Positions 38,472 to 49,619 of a stretch of 64,000 nucleotides of DNA are shown here, in pieces; within the stretch, counting starts at the first letter, position 1, and each line of letters begins with the position of its first letter. Source of the stretch: Bretschneidera sinensis (Eukaryota > Streptophyta > Magnoliopsida > Brassicales > Akaniaceae); the NCBI GenBank assembly GCA_023935145.1, contig CM043700.1, positions 23,643,501-23,707,500 on the forward strand, read 5' to 3'. The notes below the pieces were generated by a model. That model did not search any database and was not told the DNA's origin. It worked only from the letters and a program-made list of their open reading frames with translations. A program made the position numbers and the translations under genes.

Positions 38472-38840
38472 AGGTTTCTGTTTCCTTTCTTTCTCACTTC
38501 AAATCAAAGTAAGCTTTGTTTTAAGAGAGAAAAGTTGAGAGCCTTCGGCCTCGTCCCCTCATTTCTAAGAGTCTTCTTCCTCATACCCTGGTCTTTGAAA
38601 GTTTTACCTTATTTTTAAAACCTGTGTTCCAACTCGTGGGGGTCCTCGTCCTGCATTCCGTTGGGGGCTTGGCACTTGGTTTTTCGTGGGAGTTTGGACT
38701 CGGTTGGTGTTGAAGCTTTGGTGCCTATGACGTTTTAGAGTCCTGGAGGGGTGTTCTTGACGAGTTTGGACTGTTGAAGGAGTTTAAGTCCGAATCATTC
38801 AGACTTTAGTGAGTTTTGTTTGTCTTTCTTTCTTTTAAAT

Positions 38841-40811
38841 ATGTCTTCGTTTGATGTATACCGTGATTAGCCTAGTAGTAATGATAGCAGTAGGAGTAGT
38901 GTAGATGAGAGTAATAGTGATAGCATCGAAGAAGTGGAGCCGTCCTCGTCCTCTTCGAGGAGAGTGACTCCTAAAAAGGCGGTGTCGAGGGAAGGCCCTT
39001 TGGCAATGGTGTTATATGTCCCCTTGGTAGAGGAGTATGAAGATAATTCTTCTTCCGGGGACGAGATGATCGGGGCCTTGACCGGTGTCAGGGAGGCCTC
39101 GGCTGGGGAGGAGAAGGAGGAGTGGAATTATTCCCCCAACGAGATCCCCATCCAGTTGAAGGAGGAGGACTTGGAGGTAATCCGAAAGACTTACCGTATC
39201 AAGATGGTTACGCTCTTCGGTTCGCCAGGGTGGGGGAGAGGGCTTGTGACGCCCTTCCAAGCTAAGCGCTCTATGAGCTGTGTGTGTATGAACACCATAT
39301 GCAGGCTGGGCTGGGGTTCCTCTTCACCCATTTTTTTGTACCGTCCTTTGGTATTTTGATATTGCACTGTACTAGCTAGTACCGAACTCGGTACGGCTGA
39401 GCATAGCCTTTATTTGTGTCTACTTAGAAGTGGGCAGGGCAATGACCATGGATATCTTCAAGGCCCACTTTCTGATTAGTAGGCACGGCCAGACAGTATG
39501 GGTGGTCTTTAGTATTCGACCGAAGAGAAGGCTGCTGAAGAGGACACCTTCGTCAATCAAGAGGTGGAAGAAAAACTTTTTCTTCATTTGGTCAGCTGAG
39601 GACTTCGGCCTTCCTCATTCCTAGAGTATGGACCGAATCAAGAAATGTAAGAAAGTGGGTCTCCTCCCTTATGAGCAAGAGACTATGGATGCCATAATGG
39701 CCTCACCACTGGACGTTGAAGTCCTCTATAGCAATGAGGAGCTGGTCAAGCGCGGTATTTGCCCCTTATGCCCTGAGTCCTTTCTCAAGAGTGGTAAAAG
39801 TCCGAGCTTTTTACTTGTTCTCTGTTTTTTTTTACTTGTACTTTCCTTTACTTGTAATTTGTACTTAACGTTTTTCCTTGGTTGTTTTTTTGGCAAAGAT
39901 GGAGGTGATAGCTCTTGCCAGAGAACAGGCAAAGAAACTAGCCCTGGAGAAAATGAGAGCTGCCAGGGCCAAGAAGCAGCAGGTCTCAGGATTGGGGGCC
40001 AAAAAGAGGCCTTGGGCCCCGTATCCTACCCCGAGACATTTTTCTCAGCCGGAGGCCACTCCCATCTCCTGCACTGCCCCAGTGGCTTTTGTCGCCACTG
40101 GGCCTTCAACTTTTCCTGGTGCTACCCAAGATGCTGCCTCCGAGGCTACGGTCTTCATGCCCAACTCTGTCTTCACGCACCCTCGGGTAGCACGGGAGTA
40201 TCTTATTATGGGGACTCCTCCTCGAAATTTCATGGAGTTGGCCAGGAAGACTACTGAGTCCCTCTGTGCAGTCGCAGAAGCTGTGGCGTCCCAGGTAAAA
40301 TTCCCTTTTAATACTTTCCATTTCCTTCTTCTTTTTATGTTTCTAACTAACTTTTTTTGCCCGATTGCAGATGGGTGTCCTCGTTGGCGCGACTTCTTGT
40401 CGCTGCATGGAGACAGCCGAGTTGTTTGGACGGACTCAGCATCAGCTAGAGGAGAAGATGGAGGCCACTCACCAGCTGTAGGCCTTGCTGGATGTGGCCA
40501 ACCAAGCCAGATCTAAGGCTGATGCTCTTGCTCAGGTTGCTGCTGGGGAGGCTGAGGCCCGCATCCAAGCTACTGCACAGGAAGATGGGGCTCTTACTCG
40601 GGCTGTTGTGGAAGAGGCCCTGGCTACTTTCCAAGGCTTGGAGGCCTACCGGATGGCTGTGGTCCTGGAGGGGGGCCAACAGTTCCTTGAGGGCTTTATG
40701 GAAGCTAAGAGGAAGGTTGAGGCCATGTACCCAGAGATGGACTTCTCGGGCCTTGATCCGCTGGAGCCTGAGGAGGAGGAGAGGGACGAGGAGCAACCTA
40801 CTTCGGAGTAG
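38841..40811 (+). pseudogene. Tat-like extra ORF (PF04195-type 'putative gypsy type transposon' protein), antisense
   Basis: The likely start is ATG 38841 (MSSFDVYRD), followed by TAG at codon 10 and reopening in the same frame at 38934. An acidic Ser-rich N-terminus leads to the KTYRI... segment and, after a frame change near 39205, to GTLCVYEHHMQAGLGF-like residues characteristic of PF04195. Two introns are plausible: gtaaaagtcc...ggcaaag (39796-39898) and gtaaaattcc...attgcag (40294-40370). The tail is coiled-coil-like and rich in Ala and Glu (ARSKADALAQVAAGEAEARI), ending in an acidic stretch at 40811. The function is unknown. Its stops and shifts make it inactive here. Confidence 0.7.
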
Positions 40812-41169
40812 CTGGACGGGTAAGAAGAACACCCAGGCATAGGACAGCCCACCATCGAGGAGGAACATCCAGGCTCAGGATAGGAGCAGCCCGCCATTGA
40901 GGAGAGCCTCAAGACATAGAGGCTGAGGCAGCTCCTGTCCTGGACTAGATTTTTTGTTTTTTCTTTGTACTTCAAGGCCGTTAGGGTTTTTTGTTGTAAC
41001 CTTTTGATAAGTTAATGAAAAAACTCTTTCTTCAAACTTTGCTTTCCATATAATAGTTTCTTGCTTTTACACTTAGTCATTTAGAGTAAAACTTTTTCTC
41101 GAAACTTGGGCGCCGGATCTGAGCCTATCGATAGAAACATCGAAGGTGTTCGGCATTCCAAGTTTGAGG

Positions 41170-42740
41170 AATAGGCTTTCCATCCAACTCATCGAGCTTG
41201 AAGGTACCGGGGGGCATACTTTTTTGCTTCAGTACGGCCCTTCCCAGTTAGGGATCAGCTTTCCCACTTCCCGGGGTCGAGATACTCCGCTCTTTCGTAG
41301 GATGAGGTCATGTAGCAGGAAGTGCCTTCCCTGTACTCGAGAGTTATAATGCCTAGCGGTCCGTGGTTGATAGGCCGCTAGTTTGATCTGAGCTTTATCT
41401 CGAGCTTTGTCGAGGAGGTCGGTATTCATGCAGAGAGCTTCATCGTTGCTATTGCTTTCAAAGTTTTGCACTCGGAGTGAGGGTACCCCTATTTCTAACG
41501 GGATAACCGCTTTGGATCCATAAGCCATGAAGAAAAGGGTTTCCCCCGTGGGTGCTCGAGCCGTGGTTCGATATGCCCAGAGTATGTTGGGCAAATGGTT
41601 TGTCTATTGCTTGTCTGCTTTGTCTAATCTCTTTTTGATACCTTACAGAAGGGTTCTATTAGTTACCTCAGCTTGCCCATTAGCTTGCGGATATCCGACT
41701 GAGGAGAAACGATGCTCGTTATGCAACTCATCGCAGAATGTTTTAAATCGAGCACTATCGAACTGTTTGCCATTGTCTGTTACCAATACTCGAGGTACAC
41801 CGAACCAGCATACTATCGACTTCTAAATGAAGCCCTGGGCTTGATGGTTAGTGATGCTGGCCAGTTGTTTGGCCTATACCCATTTTGTAAAATAGTCTAT
41901 TGCTATTATGAGGTACTTTCGCTTACCAGCTACTCTAGTGAAAGGTCTGAAGAGGTCTATTCCCCACATGGTGAAGGGAAGTGGACTGGTGATCTGAGTC
42001 AGGAGGCTCACCCTTCTGTAGGGAATGGCGGCATACTGCTGGTAGCTCCTACACTTTTTTACCAACTCTATTGCTTCTTCTCTCATCCTGGGCCAGTAGA
42101 AACCTTGGCGAAAGATTTTGGATGCAAGGGCTCGGCCCCCAAGGTGATTCCTGTATATCCCTTGTGGACCTCTCAGAGGGTGTAATTGGCTTGGACCGGC
42201 CCAAGGCACTTTAAGTAGGGTATTGTGAGGCCTCTTTTATACAACTGATCACCTAAGATCGTGTATCGCGTCACTCGGGATATGATTTTTCTGGCTTCGT
42301 TTCTTTCGTCTGGGAGATGGCTATCCCACAAATACCCGACGATGGGAGTCATCCAAGTCTCTTCATTAGATATGGGCAACACTGTGGTTTTATTAATGCT
42401 GGGCACGACAAGCGTTTCGAGGTAGACTGTCTGCATGGATTCGAACTGGCGCGAGGAAGCGAGCCGGGCCAAAGAATCAGCTTTTGCGTTTGCGGCCCGG
42501 GGGATTTAGCTAATCCAGAACATTTTAAACTTTGCGACAAACTCTTTAGCCCTTGGTAAGTAGCGTGCAATTCTCTCTCCTTGGGCTTCGAACTCTTTAT
42601 TTACCTGGTTTACCACCAACTTTGAGTCATTGTACGCGTCAAGAGTTTCTATAGATAGCACTCTAGCCAGCTTTATCTCAGTTAGTAAAGCATCATACTC
42701 GGCCTAGTTGTTTGAGACCTTGAATTCAAACCTTAGGGCG
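41170..42740 (-). pseudogene. Tat-like RNase H end and integrase, decayed
   Basis: Read from 42740 down: AEYDALL and YNDSKLVVNQV (RNase H), NAKADSLARLASS (connection), FYWPRMREEA with KCRSYQQ (integrase zinc region), WGIDLFRPF (first Asp), VLVTDNGKQF (second Asp), YPQANGQAEVTNR (Glu) and NILWAYRTTARAPTGETLF near 41590. Stops interrupt near 42710, 41872, 41827, 41655 and 41625. The frame is continued from 49620 across the Athila-like insertion: the RNase H sentence breaks between GFTL and EYALRFEFK. Confidence 0.85.
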
Positions 42741-42752
42741 TACTCGAGAGTG

Positions 42753-44070
42753 TGATAGGTGCTTAAATATTCATATTTAAGCCCCCTTATTTACATTTGT
42801 TAGGTCCTTAATTACGTTAATTTTATCTCTTTTACTCCATTTGTGTGTTTCACATGTGTTTTATAGGTTTTGGAAGAAAAGGAGCAGTTTTGGCACTTAC
42901 AGGAAGAAGCCTGGAAATCCTGGAGCAGTCTCTGGTCAATCTGCGATCGATCGCACCATGCAATGCGATCGTGCGCACAGAAGAGGGATCGAGCGCAGCA
43001 CTGCGATCGAGCGCAAGACGTGTGCGATCGAGCGCACATATACAGGCGTGAACAGTAAACTACAGAACCTTGTTTTGGAAATAAAGAGTTTTTGTCGGTT
43101 TAGGAAATTTGGGGTTTCCTGCATCTCTTAGGACTTCTCAAAGACCTATAAATACACCTGTAAAGCACACAAAACATACACCACAACTTAGAGAACACTT
43201 CTCTTAGCTTTTACTTGGAGTTGTAAGCTTTGGGAGAGAATTGACGCCTCTTCTCTCGGGTTTATTCTTCCCTTTATGTTTAGTTTATATATGATGTTTA
43301 CTTTAGACAGCATGTGTAACTAACTTTCTTATAGGGCTCGATTGAAGCCCTAGTTATGCTTTCTCATATAATTATGCATTTATAAATCTTTGCCAATAGC
43401 CTTTATTATGTTGCTTAACTTGATTAATGTCTGTGCTTATTTAAGTTCCTCATATGTATGTGTATGGCCAGCGTATGCATGTGGTATGGACCTGTTAGTT
43501 AGATCAATTTGGATGACCAAGTCCTGGGTCTAACATTAGTAACAAGGGATATCTTATCCGGATACCTAGGTTAATCAACATGGAAAACCGGGAGTAGATA
43601 CTATGCCCTAGGTCTCATGTGGTTGTCGATTTCCATAGTACATGTTTTCTTAAGGAACAACTCAAGTAGATACCATGCTGAATCCCTTAAGGAAGAAAAG
43701 AATTAGAGTAGATATCATGCCTAACTCGTTGCTTAGGGAAATCAATAGCTTAAGGAGTAGATACCATGCCCTTAGGTTGCCAACCAGTAGGTATACATGA
43801 TAAGGCTAGTGCACTGATACCTTATACAATTGGGAAAGTATGACTAGTCGTGGATATCAAAGCCCTATGTCTTTATTATTATCAAATCACACACAACAGT
43901 TATTTTATTTCTTTTTACTTAAAGAAACTAATTCTAAAAACCGAACTTTACCAATCCCTGTGGAGATGACCTTGCTTTCGCACACTATACTACACTGTTG
44001 ACCTTGTGCACTTGCAAGTAAAACTAGTACGATTATCCACTTAATTATTTAGGTATATAGTCGCACAACA
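42753..44070 (+). repeat. 5' LTR of the Athila-like gag-protease element
   Basis: This 1318-bp LTR carries a cluster of the 14-mer TGCGATCGAGCGCA and variants (42942-43036) and four copies of an AGTAGATACCATGC motif (43593-43770). A CTATAAATAC motif near 43145-43154 is a good TATA box. Confidence 0.93.
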
Positions 44071-44076
44071 AGTTTT

Positions 44077-44094
44077 TGGCGCCGTTGCCGGTGA
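44077..44094 (+). other. Primer-binding site (Athila type)
   Basis: TGGCGCCGTTGCCGGTGA follows the 5' LTR by six bases. It matches the primer-site form shared by Athila elements, usually assigned to tRNA-Asp. Confidence 0.8.
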
Positions 44095-44525
44095 TTGCGT
44101 TAAATTTCATTTTAGGATTACTTTCGTTTAGTTTAATCATCATTTTTATTTTATTTACCATCTTTATTTCTACTTTTCATCAAACCTTAGTCGATTTTTT
44201 TTTTTTTTTTGTTTCAGGTACATCAAACCCTAATCAGTGGTTCTGTAAGACTTGCGATCGATCGCAAACTTTTGTGCGATCGAGCGCAAATAGGACAGAG
44301 AGTTACCCGAGCAGCTGAGTTGAACTACTATACTGAAGCTGTTTTACCTAATTCATGCACGGACTTCGATCCCGACATCCAACAGTCTTTCCTCTTGATC
44401 CCGAGCTTGAGCGGACTATCCAACAAAATCTTAGAGACAACTTTGAGGAGAAAGAAGAGGAATTCACGGAAGAAGCACCAATGGTGGAACAGCTAGAAAT
44501 CCAGTAACCACCTGCACGAAGACCG

Positions 44526-46863
44526 ATGAAGCAATCCTTTATCCCACAGAACCTCAACCATCCTTCATGCATTGCATATCAACCGGAAGCAGAGGGAAAC
44601 TATTACATATCCCCGCAGATACTCAATGCTTTGACTCACTTTAGGGGTACACTAGCAGAGGATCCACACTTGCACCTTCGTGAGTTCTTTGATCTCTGCA
44701 AATTTCAACATATCCAGGTTCTAGACCAAGAAGGAATAAGGTTAATTCTATTTCCTTTTTCCTTAGAAGATAATGCTAAGCTATGGTACAATTCTTTGCC
44801 TGCAGTTTTAATCCACACTTGGGAGGAGTTGGCTGGCAAATTCCTAAAGAAGTTCTTCCTAGCCCAAAAGACGAGGCAAATGAGGAAGGAGATCCAATCC
44901 TTCCAACAAAGGGATGGAGATCTGTTCTTTGAGGCATGGGGACACTTCAACGAGCTACTACTCAAATGCCCACACCACAACCTACCTCAAGATGAGTTGG
45001 TACTATCCTTTTATGAAGGTCTAAATGACATGAATAAAGATATTGCTGATTCTGGTTGTGGAGGTGTGTTGATGGAAAAGAGCAGTGAAGAAGCCATGGA
45101 GATGTTTGAGGCATTGAGTGAGCATACCCAACAATTCTCCTCTAGAGGTAGACAAGGAGTCAAGGGCAAAGGTATATATGAGGTTACTTTGAATGGTGGA
45201 CCCTTTGCCCAAATAGCTGCTTTGGAGAGGAAACTAGATATGAGGCTAGATATGATTGTAAAAGCCATGTCTACTCAAAACATCTCTCCTCGACCACAAG
45301 CTATACAAAGCCAGGTATGTGCTTTATGTTCTCAATTTGATCACACTACTGAGACCTGCCATTTGTATTCATCTACAGATCCCGAGCAAGCAAACTATGT
45401 GGGACCGAACAATGCATATGCAAATACATACAACCCTGGATGGCGAGACCACCCCAACCTCTTATGGAGAAACAATCAAAACACCTTGAACCTTCAAGGG
45501 CAACAAAGGAACTTCCATAAAGTAGCCCAACCAGTTCCAGAACCCAAGAAGGATGATCTAGAAAGTCTTGTAAAGCAATTAGCCACTCAACAACAGCAAC
45601 TAATGACAACATTGATGACTTCATTAGATCAATAAAAACAAACACATGAGCAAGCAATTCAAAGGTTAGAGGTACAAATGGGACAATTTACTAAGGAGCT
45701 AAGCGAAAGAAAGCAAGGTGAACTCCCTGCACAAACACTACCAAATCCAAGAGAACATCAGCAGCTAGAAACCGTTACAACTCTCCGAAATGGTAAAATC
45801 ATAAGAGTTAATGAGCCAGCTCAAGCATCTCAAGCTAAGCCATCCGCATCCAAGGTAAGTGAAGTAGAAAAGTGGAATGCACCACCTTTCCCTCAAAGGT
45901 TAGTAACACCAAAGAAAGATAAATTGCTTGATATTTTTGAAACTTTGAGAAAAGTAGAAATTAACATTCCCTTATTAGATGCAATTAAACAAACTCCTGC
46001 TTATGCTAAATTTTAAAAGATTGTTGCACTAATAAAAGAAAGTTTCAAGAACATGAAACAGTGGCATTAACTGAAGAGGTAAGTGCGGTATTGTTAAGAA
46101 AACTACCACCAAAACTAAAAGATCCGGGTAGTTTTACTATTCCATGTAGGATAGGTGATCAGTTGTTTGAGTGAGCATTACTAGATTTAGGAGCAAGCGT
46201 CAATTTGCTACCATACACAGTAGTTGAAAAGCTAGGTTTGGGGGAGCTTCAACCAACCTCCATCACTTTGCAATTGGCAGATAGAAGCATCAAAAGACCT
46301 AGAGGTATACTTGAAAATGTCTTGGTCAAGGTAGGTGAGTTTATTTTGCCTGCTGACTTCATTGTATTAGATATGGAAGAATGCCCTATGCCATTACTTC
46401 TACCCATCATCTTAGGAAGACCCTTTATGAGAACTGCTGATACAATAATTAATGTGAAAAAGGGTATTGTAAGTATGACGGTAAATGGAGAGACAATAGA
46501 ATTTAAGATATTTGATGCAATGAAATTACCCAAAGATGATAATGATGATGAATGTTTTAATGAATGTATGATGCAAAGTGTTGTCAAGCAAGTTTTTTAG
46601 GTCCATTACACTGATCCATTAGAGGCCGCCCTAACCCATAGCTTCAAAAGATCAGACATTGAGTCTGCATTAGAAATTTTCCCTGATAACATCTTGGAAG
46701 CTATACACCTCCTTAAAGTCTATCCTATGCATCCAAGACCGGGTGTTAAGAAGAAATCACATTTGAATACACTGAAAGGATTGAGTCATGATGAATGTGC
46801 AACACCACCAAGAGCACTTGAGCCACATGAAGTGAACTTTAAGTACTCCCTGCCAAAAGACTA
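44526..46863 (+). pseudogene. Athila-like gag-protease ORF
   Basis: From Met 44526 the protein has the retrotransposon gag domain (FPFSLEDNAKLWYNSLP at about residues 74-90, then FKKFF/FNELL motifs). A Cys/His knuckle-like segment follows (CALCSQFDHTTETC), then an aspartic protease with ALLDLGASVNLLP (about 46178-46215) and ILGRPFMRTA. In-frame stops fall at 45633-45635, 46014-46016, just before ALLDLG (near 46172) and at 46598-46600. The coding stretch ends near 46863 without any polymerase. The lost pol looks like an ancestral deletion rather than a window effect, since the 3' UTR and LTR follow normally. Confidence 0.85.
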
Positions 46864-48282
46864 AAGTTGAGAGAATACCCTGTCTGACTGAAGACGTTAA
46901 ACTTAGAGCTCATGAGAGGCACCCCAAAGCATATCCTTTTCATAGTTTATTATTAGTATTTCATAGTTTACTTTTCTATTGTTTTTTATTACTTGTTTTC
47001 CATTTTATATCTGTTTTTCTTTCTTTTTCGAGGATAGCGTGAGTGCATCCAGTTGAAGTTTGGGGGCGTGCTACGATCCATATCAGCCATCAGTTCTCCA
47101 TCTCCCAGGTCAGCTCATTCCATGCTATTCACACATTAGGGACAATGTGCAATTTAAGTTTGGGGGTATGGGGACATATTCACACACTCACTATGTCCCA
47201 CATATTTTTGTTTTGTTGCTATTTTCATAGATAAATGCATGTTCATTCTGTCCAATAAAATTTTTTGTGATCTCAACAAAACTTTATGATTCGACTTCAT
47301 CAGCGAGCTTAACACTTTGAACATATAGGCCAATAATCAAGTTTTAAACCTAGATCACTTCCTTTTTGACATTTAAGGATTCACAAGTTTGACCTAAACT
47401 ATCACAAGCACACTAGCACATAACTGTGTGAGGTATGACATGTTATTTGGATTGGTATGTTTCTTTTGCTTAACTATGAACTAGATGACCTATTAGATTG
47501 ACATTTTGGCATATGAAAATAGAAAATATTGATTAGTGCTCAAAAAGAAAAAAAAAATGCTCCTAATTATCAATAGAAACAAATCTTCCACTGAGTAACT
47601 GGCCCTCTAGACTCAGTAAGCATTGAGTGTCACGTCAAAAGGTGGAAAATTCTAAATGATCATTAAAATGAACTTTATGCTGAGTAACTGGCCCTCTTGC
47701 CTCAGTAAGCATTGAGTGTCACATCAAAAGGTGGAAAATTCTAAGTGGTAGCATTAAAATCAGTTAGTTTCGTAGCCTTGTTGACTTGAGCTAGTAAGTC
47801 CTTAGGGGTGTATTTTCACCTAATGCCCTAAAACCGTATGGTTTGGGAGTCATTGGTTAAACACTCGTTACACGAGTCAAACAAGAAAGCTTAAAGGAAC
47901 TAACTTGGCAAAAATCTCACAAATAAAAGTCTATACCATATTTGTTGACTCTAATAGAAAGTTTGGTGAACCTTGAGTCATCGAAACACTACACGTTTGA
48001 ATTTCTTGGAAACCCAATCTTTTGTGTGCTAATTCACCACACACCAAAGTCGAACTTGTGATGTCTTAAATTGCCTCATGAAAATGATTTGCGTTCAAAG
48101 CTCTTATGCATTACAAAAATATGTTTGTATCTGTTAAGATTGCTCATGAATGCGCATTATAGTTTTGTAAGATTTAAACTTTTGTTGGACACCATGAACA
48201 TTGGATTTATTTGTTTTTTTTTTTCGTTTTAGTTTTTAATTTAATATTGCTAAGGTACTAGTAATATGTAAGTTTGGGGGTG
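46864..48282 (+). other. 3' untranslated part of the Athila-like gag-protease element
   Basis: There is no coding frame. It holds three copies of a polypurine phrase AAGTTTGGGGG (47056, 47156 and 48270, the last being the functional tract) and an 89-bp tandem duplication (47592-47680 and 47681-47748, beginning tgagtaactggccctct). A T-rich run lies near 48213-48226. Confidence 0.75.
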
Positions 48283-49619
48283 TGATAGGTGCTTAAATAT
48301 TCATATTTAAGCCCCTCTATTTACATTTGTTAGGTCCTTAATTACGTTAATTTTATCTCTTTTACTCCATTTGTGTGTTTCACATGTGTTTTATAGGTTT
48401 TGGAAGAAAAGAAGTAGTTTTGGCACTTAAAGGAAGAAGCCTGGAAATCCTGGAGCAGTCTCTGGTCAATTTGCGATCGATCCCACTATGCAATGCGATC
48501 GAGTGCATATTGCGATCATGCGCACAGAAGAGGGATCGAGCGCAGCACTGCGATTGAGCGCAAGATGTGTGTGATCGAGCGCACATATACGGGCGTGAAT
48601 AGTAAACTACAGAACCCTGTTTTGGAAATAAAGAGTTTTTGTCGGTTTAGGAAATTTAGGGTTTCCTGCACCTCTTAGGACTTCTCAAAGACCTATAAAT
48701 ACACCTGTAAAGCACACACAACATACACCACAACTTAGAGAACACTTCTCTTAGCTTTTACTAGGAGTTGTAAGCTTTGGGAGAGAATTGACGCCTCTTC
48801 TCTCGGGTTTATTCTTCCCTTTATGTTTAGTTTATATATGATATTTACTTTAGACAGCATGTGTAACTAACTTTCTTATAGGGCTCGATTGAAGCCCTAG
48901 TTATGCTTTCTCATATAATTATGCATTTATAAATCTTTGCCAATAGCCTTTATTATGTTGCTTAACTTGATTAATGCCTGTGCTTATTTAAGTTCCTCAT
49001 ATGTATGTGTATGGTCAGCGTATGCATATGGTATGGACCTATTAGTTAGATCAATTTGGATGACCGAGTCCTGGGTCTAACATTAGTAACAAGGGATATC
49101 TTATTCGGATACCCGGGTTAATCAACATGGAAAAGCAGGAGTAGATATCATGCCCTAGGTCTCATATGGTTGTCGATTTCCATAGTACTTATGTTTTCTT
49201 AAGGAACAATTCAAGCAGATACAATGCTGAATCCCTTACGGAAGAAAAGAGTTAGAGTAGATACCATGCCTAACTCGTTGCTTAGGGAAATCAATTGCTT
49301 AAGGAGTAGATACCATGCCCTTAGGTTGCCAACCAGTAGGTATACATGATAAGGCTAGTGCACTGATACCTTATACAATTGGGAAAGTATGACTAGTCGT
49401 GGATATCAAAGCCCTATGTCTTTATTATTATCAAATCACACACAACAGTTATTTTATTTCTTTTTATTTAAAGAAACTAATTCTAAAAACCGAACTTTAC
49501 CAATCCCTGTGGAAATGACCTTGTTTTCGCACACTATACTACACTGTTGACCTTGTGCACTTGCAAGTAAAACTAGTATGATTATCCGCTTAATTATTTA
49601 GGTATATAGTCGCACAACA
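48283..49619 (+). repeat. 3' LTR of the Athila-like gag-protease element
   Basis: This 1337-bp partner of 42753-44070 has the same TATA region (near 48695). The GCGATCG motifs are partly degenerate and an 18-bp insertion lies within the cluster near 48500. Confidence 0.93.

Larger units (their letters stand above)
42753..49619 (+). mobile_element. Athila-like Ty3/gypsy element with gag-protease only (non-autonomous)
   Basis: LTRs lie at 42753-44070 and 48283-49619, with TGATAGG...CACAACA ends. The primer site is of the Athila type (TGGCGCCGTTGCC, 44077-44089), and a polypurine tract AGTTTGGGGGTG precedes the 3' LTR. Flanking target duplications are GAGTG (42748-42752) and GGGTG (49620-49624), one substitution apart. 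Restoring a single GGGTG rejoins the host RNase H reading. Inside there is gag and protease but no RT, RNase H or integrase. LTR differences, counted by eye, are roughly 3.5-4% plus an 18-bp indel. Confidence 0.93.

Noticed and set aside
42841..43131. Plus-strand frames with repeated RSSA/IERS peptides in the LTR
   Set aside because: They are translations of the GCGATCGAGCGCA motif cluster in three frames at once, not a gene.
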